Shown piece by piece: positions 56,756 through 64,000 of a stretch of DNA of 64,000 nt. The stretch's first letter is position 1, and each line of letters begins with the position of its first letter. The stretch is taken from contig CM062816.1 in assembly GCA_031772625.1 (NCBI GenBank), positions 827,310,556-827,374,555 on the forward strand. Reading direction: 5' to 3'. Origin of the DNA: Pinus tabuliformis (lineage: Eukaryota > Streptophyta > Pinopsida > Pinales > Pinaceae). The notes under the pieces were generated by a model. The model worked only from the letters and a program-made list of their open reading frames with translations, was not told the origin of the DNA and ran no database searches. Both the position numbers and the translations under genes were made by a program.

Positions 56756-58285
56756 ATGGATGAACTCCATGGAATTCTCACTGCCTATGAAATGAGGAAA
56801 GGTGGACCTAGCTCCAAAGATGCAGCATTCAAGGCCTCAAAGTCAAAGAAAGGGAAAGAAAGGAATGACTATAGTGATGAGTCAGAAGTGGAATCCGAAT
56901 TGGCTCAATATGTACGAAAGCTGAAGAGAGGATCTAAGCTTAAAGGCAAGTATCCTCTTATCTGTTTTAAATGTGGTAAAATAGGTCATTATGCAGCAAA
57001 ATGTCCTCATAAACAAGACAGTGATGATGAAAGAAATTCTAAAAGAATGACATACAAAAAGAAAGGGTTCAATAAGAAAAACCTTCTCTCCAAGCAAGGT
57101 GAGTCTAATGAGGATGAGTTTATGGTCATCAAAAAGAAATCAGATGAGGAAAGCGATCATGATGAAAGCCAAGAAGCATTATTCATGGCACTCACAGATG
57201 ATGATGACTCGGGGCCAGAAGGAAATGTGGATGAACTGTTAATAAGTGCCATTGAAGAGAACGAGAAACTGCGGAACAAAATTATCTCTCTTAAAGGGGA
57301 AAACGAGGAAATAAGAAGGAGAGAAGATCTATTGGAAACAAAGCTTAAGGAAAAACAAGAGACCTGTGAAGAACATGAGGCCGAAGTAGTATCTCTGAGA
57401 AAGGAGTTGGAGCAAATTAAAAAGGGTTGTAAAAGCTCTCAAATACTTGATACTATTCTGAAAAATCAAAAACCTCAACATGATAAGTCTAGAATAGGTT
57501 TCAAGGGAGAATCCTCAAGCACTAAGAATAGTGCAAAAAGCTATGCCGATGCACTTTCCTGCAACCCAAAAGATGAAAAAGTATCTTATCAAAAGTGCAT
57601 CCCAGATTCCAAGAATAAAGGAAGAGTTACTCCAAAGAAGAATGTGGAGTCGAATCATGGACACTACAGCAAATACAAATCTGTACCCCACCAAGGGCCC
57701 ATCAAAAATCCAAAGGACGAGGGAGGAGTAATTCTCAGAGAGGAAAGCGAATTAAACTGTGGTTACTTCAAAACCATATTTCTTGGACACTGTTTTCACT
57801 GTAAAAACTTCGGTCACCAAGCTAGACACTGTATGGCTCGCAGAAGTGAAAAGACAACACAAAAGGACCTAGTAATCAACTCATATGCTCCCAAAAGACA
57901 GGGACAAATCAAAACCTTCAATTCATTCGATCCCTTGACTAAATTTGATCTGAATTGCTCTTTTTGCTACAATAATGGACACTATGAACAAAACTGCCCA
58001 CTCAAAGGAAGAAAGACGAGCAGCAAGATCTCTGCAATGGACAAATGCAGCCTGGCTCTATTTGCGCAAAATAATGGAAACCAGTGGTTTGTGGATAGTG
58101 GGTGCTCCAGACACATGACAAGAGACAAAAGGAAATTTATCTCACTGAGCAAAAAGGAAGGGAATGTGTCCTTTGGAAGCGGAACTGGCAAAATTGCAAG
58201 AAGAGGAAAGAGAACCACCTCATACCCCTTCAAAGATGAAGTATGTAGAAAGATATCATCCAGAAGAACAGATCATTGGCAATAA
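56756..58285 (+). CDS. gag C-terminal region plus protease start, element G
   Basis: 509 open codons. Three CCHC knuckles: [14 protein letters not shown] near residue 69, [14 protein letters not shown] near residue 345, and [14 protein letters not shown] near residue 402. A long charged coiled-coil-like segment (about residues 160-225, [19 protein letters not shown]) lies between the first two. Protease active-site sequence [12 protein letters not shown] follows near residue 444. Large gag with coiled coil and several knuckles is typical of SIRE/Maximus elements. Fossil element protein; not a host gene. Confidence 0.85.
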   Translation: MDELHGILTAYEMRKGGPSSKDAAFKASKSKKGKERNDYSDESEVESELAQYVRKLKRGSKLKGKYPLICFKCGKIGHYAAKCPHKQDSDDERNSKRMTYKKKGFNKKNLLSKQGESNEDEFMVIKKKSDEESDHDESQEALFMALTDDDDSGPEGNVDELLISAIEENEKLRNKIISLKGENEEIRRREDLLETKLKEKQETCEEHEAEVVSLRKELEQIKKGCKSSQILDTILKNQKPQHDKSRIGFKGESSSTKNSAKSYADALSCNPKDEKVSYQKCIPDSKNKGRVTPKKNVESNHGHYSKYKSVPHQGPIKNPKDEGGVILREESELNCGYFKTIFLGHCFHCKNFGHQARHCMARRSEKTTQKDLVINSYAPKRQGQIKTFNSFDPLTKFDLNCSFCYNNGHYEQNCPLKGRKTSSKISAMDKCSLALFAQNNGNQWFVDSGCSRHMTRDKRKFISLSKKEGNVSFGSGTGKIARRGKRTTSYPFKDEVCRKISSRRTDHWQ

Positions 58286-59972
58286 AGATGAAGGTGTGCA
58301 GACCAGAAGAAGGATAACAACCTCACCCAAGAGAAAAGCCATTGCCCTCCTATTTATGATAGAACCAGAAACATTCACAGAAGCAAGTAAGGATCCTCAT
58401 TGGGTAAAAGCAATGGAAGAAGAAATGTCCCAAATTGAGAAGAACAAGACATGGGAGTTGGTACCTCGTCCGAAGGACAAAAACATAATAGGAACCAAAT
58501 GGGTGTTCAAAAATAAAATGAATGAGGAAGGACAGGTTATCAGAAACAAGGCAAGACTTGTTTGCAAAGGCTATTCGCAAATTGAAGGAGTTGACTTTGA
58601 AGAGACGTTTGCACCAGTGGCCCGTATGGAAGCTATCAGGATGTTTTTAGCATTTGCTTGCTCGAAAGGATTCAAAATCTATCAAATGGACGTGAAATCA
58701 TCATTTCTAAATGGGGAACTCAAGGAGGAAGTCTACATGGAGCAGCCAGAAGGTTTTGATCTGACAGCAGGAAAGGACCTAATCTGTAAGTTGAAAAAGG
58801 CTTTGTATGGGTTGAAACAAGCTCCTAGAGCTTGGTATGCAAGACTGGATAACTATCTCCAACAACAAGGCTTCAAAAAGGGAGTGGCTGGAAGCAATCT
58901 ATACATAAAGACAGATCAAGGTAAGTTACTAGTTGCTCTTGTTTATGTTGATGATCTGATTTTTGCTAGTAATAATGATGAAATGAGCCATGAATTTTCT
59001 CAAAGCATGGCAAAAGAATTTGAGATGTCAATGATAGGAGAACTGTCCCACTTCCTTGGACTTCAAGTATCTCAAACCAGAGCAGGATTGTGTATATCTC
59101 AAGCCAAATATCTAAAAGACATGCTCAAAAAATATGGAATGGAGGACTGTGCACCCATGAGCACTCCCATGACCACAAACTGCAAACTGAGCAAAGATGA
59201 TGACTCCCCTCTAGTAGATGCAACTCATTACAGGTCAATGATTGGAGCCCTCCTATACATAACAGCTACACAACCGGACATAATGCAAGCAGTAGGAATG
59301 GTGGGAAGATTTCAATCGGCTCCCAAACAATCCCATTTATTAGCCGTAAAAAGAATTCTCAGATATTTGAAGGGAACCTCTGATTTTGGTCTCTGGTACC
59401 CAAAGAGTTCAACATTGACTGTAACTGCATACACTGATGCTGATTGGGCTGGAAACATAGATGATCGGAAAAGTACTAGTGGGAATGCATTATTCCTAGG
59501 AGATTGTTTGGTATCTTGGCTCAGTAAAAAACAGTCATCCATATCATTATCCACAACCGAAGCCAAGTATATTGTTGCAGCAGACTGTTGCTCTCAGATA
59601 CTTTGGATGAAGGAAGCGCTAAAAGATCTCGACATATGTACAAATCAATCGATTATTGTCTATTGTGACAACACTAGTGCTATCAGTCTCAACAAAAATC
59701 CAGTGATGCACTCAAGAACCAAACACATACCAATCAAGTATCATTTCCTCCGTGAGCAAGTAGCTGAACAAAACATCGCTCTGGAATATATCAGTACTAA
59801 GGAGCAGATAGCTGATATTTTCACAAAACCTCTTCCTCGGGAAGCATTCGAACATCTGCGACAAAAGATGGGGGTTATTTCTTTATCATCACTCAAGTTC
59901 ATTCATAAAGATGCAGCAGGACAGGGGGAGCAGTTCGACAGGGGGAGTTCGTATGCATTCCTTTGCCATTGA
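58164..59972 (+). CDS. reverse transcriptase-RNase H of element G
   Basis: About 600 open codons. Copia blocks appear in order: [20 protein letters not shown] (near residue 80), [36 protein letters not shown] (near residue 174), [19 protein letters not shown], the catalytic YVDDLIFA (near residue 262), and HFLGLQVSQ. RNase H follows with [18 protein letters not shown] (near residue 424), [29 protein letters not shown] and [15 protein letters not shown]. The true start lies upstream in the polyprotein; Met at 58164 is only the first in this frame. The frame stops 42 bp before the polypurine tract. Confidence 0.9.
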   Translation: MCPLEAELAKLQEEEREPPHTPSKMKYVERYHPEEQIIGNKDEGVQTRRRITTSPKRKAIALLFMIEPETFTEASKDPHWVKAMEEEMSQIEKNKTWELVPRPKDKNIIGTKWVFKNKMNEEGQVIRNKARLVCKGYSQIEGVDFEETFAPVARMEAIRMFLAFACSKGFKIYQMDVKSSFLNGELKEEVYMEQPEGFDLTAGKDLICKLKKALYGLKQAPRAWYARLDNYLQQQGFKKGVAGSNLYIKTDQGKLLVALVYVDDLIFASNNDEMSHEFSQSMAKEFEMSMIGELSHFLGLQVSQTRAGLCISQAKYLKDMLKKYGMEDCAPMSTPMTTNCKLSKDDDSPLVDATHYRSMIGALLYITATQPDIMQAVGMVGRFQSAPKQSHLLAVKRILRYLKGTSDFGLWYPKSSTLTVTAYTDADWAGNIDDRKSTSGNALFLGDCLVSWLSKKQSSISLSTTEAKYIVAADCCSQILWMKEALKDLDICTNQSIIVYCDNTSAISLNKNPVMHSRTKHIPIKYHFLREQVAEQNIALEYISTKEQIADIFTKPLPREAFEHLRQKMGVISLSSLKFIHKDAAGQGEQFDRGSSYAFLCH

Positions 59973-60014
59973 TGTCAAAGGGGGAGAAAGCAGAAGAATA
60001 TTGCCATCAATAAC

Positions 60015-60026
60015 AAAGGGGGAGAT
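60015..60026 (+). other. polypurine tract of element G
   Basis: AAAGGGGGAGAT directly precedes the 3' LTR start TGTTGGACAC. Confidence 0.88.
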
Positions 60027-62069
60027 TGTTGGACACAGATTGTCATTGATGTCAATATGGCAATATTCAAGAGGAGGAGACAGAGCATATCGGAGCCAAG
60101 AGGAGCAAAAGGAGCCAAGAGGAGCAGACCAAGCTAGAGGAGCCACATTGGAGCAGAGAGGAGCCATATCGGAGGAGCTATCGGAGCAAACAGAGCCAAG
60201 AGGTGCAGACTAAGCAAGAGGAACCACATATGTATATGTCATATCGGAGCCAAAGATTAGGAGCTACAGGAGCAAACAGAGTGGACCGAGAGGAGTAGAT
60301 GGAGCAAGAGGAGCCAAGAGGAGACATATATATATATTACAAGCAAATAGGGCCATCGGAGTCATTGGGGAGCCATATCAGAGCAAGAGGAACGTTGCTT
60401 GTAATATATGCCAAAAACAGAGCTATCGGAGCGATAGAGGAAGCAGAACTCATATACAGCCACAGATAACACCTATCGGGAGTGGAGGCAAAGCTGGGTT
60501 AACTAAAGTCCGAGAGCAGAGAAGCCATTAACATAGAGAATCAATGCCAAAAACCCTTAGTGGAGCACTGGCGGACTTGAAACCATATTAAATTTGCTTG
60601 TGGAGCTTATCGGGTTCGATAATACCATCGCATCGGGATATCGGCGATATCGTATCGGAACCCTTAGGGATGAGAATGGACGCGATATAATATATATCGG
60701 GTTAAAATGCCAAATCGGGTCCGGTTTTGTATCGGCGGATGCATACAGATATAACCCGTGACGAGCGATCGCCGATTGCTGACGAATTACCATTGGGCGG
60801 AGGCGGATGCGATAAAATATAAACTGTGGTGCATTGCATATCGGGTTCGCAGAGGACTTGTATCATTTTGGAGGTAGCGATCAGCGAAATCGCCGAATCA
60901 TCCTGAGCCGGAATTATATAGAGGATGGTTGAATGGGAGATCGGGTCCGCAAACCCGTTCTGTTATAACAATCCCGCCGATACGAATCTGCCGATATGAC
61001 GGATCCGAAACCGATATAGAAGGGAGTTAATGGGTCGATCGGGTCCGCTAAACCTTCGCGTTACAAATCCGCCGAAGCGAACCTGCCGATATCCCGGACC
61101 CGAATTCAATATAGAGACGGGAGTCTAAAAGGGCATCGGGTCCGCACCTCGTCGGAGGTCAGGGCTTAAGGGTTTATTGAGACCGCCGAAATTTATAAAG
61201 GCGAAATTATAAAGATTTGGAATCCGAGTATTGGAAGTAAAGTAGGGATTATATGGCTTCCGTGTATTGATATATTATATGATATATGACCGCAGGGGTT
61301 AAGGCTTGCGGGCTTTAAAACGCTCGGGTGGTGGCTTCCGATGGTTGATAAAACGCTCGGGTGGTGGCTTCCGATGGGTGATTAAAACGCTCGGGTGGTG
61401 GCTTCTGATGCGTGATTAAAACGCTCGGGTGGTGGCTTCCGATGGTTGATTAAAACGCTCAGGTGGTGGCTTCCGATGGGTGATTAAAAGCACCGATAAA
61501 GCCTGTAAGAAAAAAAAAAAGCAAAGAAATGGAAGCCGAAGTGTCAAGCGATCAAGTGAGGAGGAAGCCAAATAGCCAGCACGTAAGAGGAAACGAATGG
61601 ACAGGGGCATGGAGCATATAAAAGCAGCAAAAAGAGAGAACTAAGTTGTCGTTCGTGGATGGTATAACCTGAGCATGAGATAGTGGAAGCAGCAGAAGAA
61701 AAGGGGGCAGCAGAAGCAGTGGAAACCTGAAAAGAGAGCAGCAGCACACCAGTGTATACCAAAGAGGTTGGAGCCTCATAATAGAACATGATTGAAGTCC
61801 TTGGGAGTTGGTGCTCCTAAGTCCAAGATTGGTGTCTTGGAAAAATAGAGTTGGTGCTCAGGAGGTTGGAGCCTCACCAAAGTCCAAGTTGGAGCTTGAC
61901 AACCAATTGTGACAATCTATTTATTGTATTTATTTTACTGCACAGTTATATTAATAAAAGCATTTATTCCTGTTATTCATTTTGTGTTTCTGAACATATA
62001 TGTTTTAACTAGTAAAACAATAGTGAGAAAAAGAAATACTGATTCACCCCCCCCTCAATATTTCCAACA
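60027..62069 (+). repeat. 3' LTR of element G
   Basis: 2043 bp, colinear with 54100-56143. Small length differences include an 18-bp extra GAGCCAAGAG-type unit near 60105, consistent with slippage in the GGAGC-rich region. Confidence 0.92.
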
Positions 62070-62074
62070 ATTAT

Positions 62075-64000
62075 GCTCATACAACACTGTCATCAAGACA
62101 AATCATCAGATATCAAGTCAAAACCCTAATTTATTATCGCATTGAGTTCAATCAATCCATAACCCAAAAACATATGAAACATCATGTCAATGTTCTAAAG
62201 CATATTTATGAACTATGAAAACTCATGTCATTGCTCATCTATATTAATCATCCAAATCATGTCAAACCCTTACAATCAAATGTCATATACTAGCTTCAGT
62301 GATTAAAAAAAAATAACATATGAATATGCATATTTAGGTCACCTGCAAATACAAGTTTAGTCAATACATTCACATTCTCTCAAGTAAGGAAAATATTCAA
62401 ACTTCCCTGCTTATAGGACATTCCATTGTATGCTCCATGTCTGTAGGATTGCCATCCTTCATGTGTACTTCTTATTTCATGTACAAAGCTTCACTTTTGT
62501 GACCTATAGATAACCGCACCCATAGGCCTTCTTTCGTGCAGTTGAGAGGCTACATATACACCCTTAAGCTTGGTTTTGCGCAGTTGAGGCTTAGAGTAAG
62601 GAAAAATCTCTCTTGTCAAACTAGAAATTAATTGTATACTAACAATGTCAGATATCTATTGATGCCCATAAATCATACTTCAACAACAAAGAATCTTCTA
62701 TACATATAATGTAAGTGTAGGGATCTTTATGGAGAGTTTCTCCCTCTTAATGAGCAACCCCTTCAACCATAAGTCATCAACCTGTCTATAATACTTCCAT
62801 GCATCAATAGAACTGTTAGATCATAGAGTCAAGCTATGCCATGTTCTAAAACATATATCCATCATGGTCATAACATGTCAACATTATCTACTTCATCATC
62901 ACATCAAAATTTCATCAAGGGTTAGAGTCATATGATTAGGGAAGCTGAAAAGTGTATTATCATACTTAAAGGATTATGATCACTTCATCACTTCTTGTAT
63001 CCAATTTTACCACATATCATAATTACCAAGCTAACCAAGGTCAATAAGAAGATCATGAATATCAATCTTATTGTTACACTTCTATCATCAAGGTTGTCAT
63101 GCTTATCACAAATATTATCAATAGTATCAAGCTACCATATATAAGAATCAATGTGTCAGTCTTCTTTATGGGATTAAGAAATCCATCATGTATAAAATGA
63201 AATATTCTTGCCAAATATCAAGAGCACCAATATATCAAAAATCAACGTCTCTATGTAGTTTTACCATGACTTAATAGAATGTAAGATACTTTTCCAATAC
63301 TAAGTGCATCATGAATCATGAATCAAACTTACTTTCATATGCATGCATGAGCCATTTGTGAAGGTGACATTCCCATCATACCTGAGGGCTTACCTTGCCA
63401 TTCAATATTGTAGTTGAAACATAACATTGAAACAATATACCATGCATACCTTGTAGTATTCAAATAAATGTGCACCTTCATATTTTTCATAGGCAGTTAT
63501 AGCACTTTGTCACCTTTTCATCAAGTGCCTCTTTACCTTTCCAACACTAGTTATTATCTTCCTGCACTAGCCATGATCCTTAAGAAGGAACCACTTATCA
63601 CAACTCATAAAGAGGTTAGAAGCATACAAATACTCAACTATATATGCAGGATGTATAAGTAATAATTATAATAAAAAAATCAGATCAATCAGTCTAAACC
63701 AAAGTAAAGACATAAAGGAGCACCATAAATCGCAAAGTACTTATCTTCAATGAGAGGTGATCATCTCCCTCTTGAACCAGCCTTCAAGAGCCATCACTTT
63801 CCATTGTCTATATGACAATGCTTCCTTTAATATTTCAACCAACTTCATCATCAACCATGCCTAATAGAGACTATCCTATCTAGGGCTTCATTAAATCTGT
63901 CACAAGTGCTTTGAACATCTTCACATTGATCATGTTAGCGTTTTTAGATCAAATATTTCCATAAACTAGGGTTTCTTCCAAACCCTGACCTCATAATATC
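62075..64000. other. unassigned sequence, presumably interior of H1
   Basis: It follows the right target duplication of G, so it continues the sequence broken at 54094. AT-rich with many ATCAT and CATCA triplets; no coding domain is recognised on either strand. The 64-codon frame at 63468-63662 has no recognisable content. Confidence 0.4.

Larger units (their letters stand above)
54100..62069 (+). mobile_element. SIRE/Maximus-like copia element G, young, without a visible integrase
   Basis: Long LTRs (2044 and 2043 bp, TGTTGGACAC...CCAACA), a perfect ATTAT duplication, an initiator-Met primer site two bases inside, and a polypurine tract. The interior encodes a large gag with three knuckles, a protease active site, and a long reverse transcriptase-RNase H frame. 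No integrase domain is recognised between protease and reverse transcriptase. In the first 500 bp the LTRs differ at about 3% of sites, so it is the youngest element here. Breaks are few, about three or four in the gag-pol region. It is inserted in H1. Confidence 0.9.

Overview
The window reads as plant nuclear DNA and is almost entirely transposable-element sequence. It holds no intact host gene, tRNA, rRNA or CRISPR array that I can support. Ty1/copia and Ty3/gypsy elements use the usual plant initiator-Met primer-binding sites. They are nested in each other, and most copies are old: LTR pairs differ by roughly 9% to 14% by eye. The only host-gene relic is a pectin methylesterase pseudogene. 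This fits a large, slowly purged seed-plant genome. A gymnosperm is plausible, but nothing here proves it.

Layout. 1-1807: the 5' end of a minus-strand LTR element (J). 1808-17621: a plus-strand, gag-like-only LTR element (I), interrupted at 7365-15402 by a complete but decayed Ty3/gypsy element (A) with 621-bp LTRs. 17623-18570: a LINE endonuclease remnant on the minus strand. 19418-22403: the pectin methylesterase pseudogene, reshaped by local tandem duplications. 22917-35014: a minus-strand copia element (C). C carries a gag-only copia element (B, 24169-29608, perfect target duplication TGTCT) and a 1000-bp hAT-like element (30283-31282, 8-bp duplication with one mismatch). 35015-39116: a copia LTR piece (F) split by a small chromovirus derivative (D, 35526-39040). 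39216-42330: the 5' half of a second copy of A's family (E), followed by a foldback element with a 74-bp array (42331-42812). 42813-47143 is unassigned, and 47144-47580 is the start of a gypsy-like element. 47700-50784: minus-strand copia H0, with copia H1 (LTR 50785-51757) inserted in its integrase. H1 in turn holds a young SIRE/Maximus-like copia (G, 54100-62069, perfect target duplication ATTAT) with about 2-kb LTRs. 62075-64000 is unassigned, probably H1 interior.

Three patterns stand out. First, four different copia families share an overlap in which the last Cys codon and the stop codon of the preceding frame are the first six bases of the LTR, after a common N-x-x-L-x-x-R-E-C ending. 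Second, short adjacent tandem duplications (19 to about 294 bp) recur in unrelated sequence types. Third, several elements are reduced: gag-only, integrase-free, or with an in-frame amplified spacer before the protease. All boundaries and percentages come from reading by eye.
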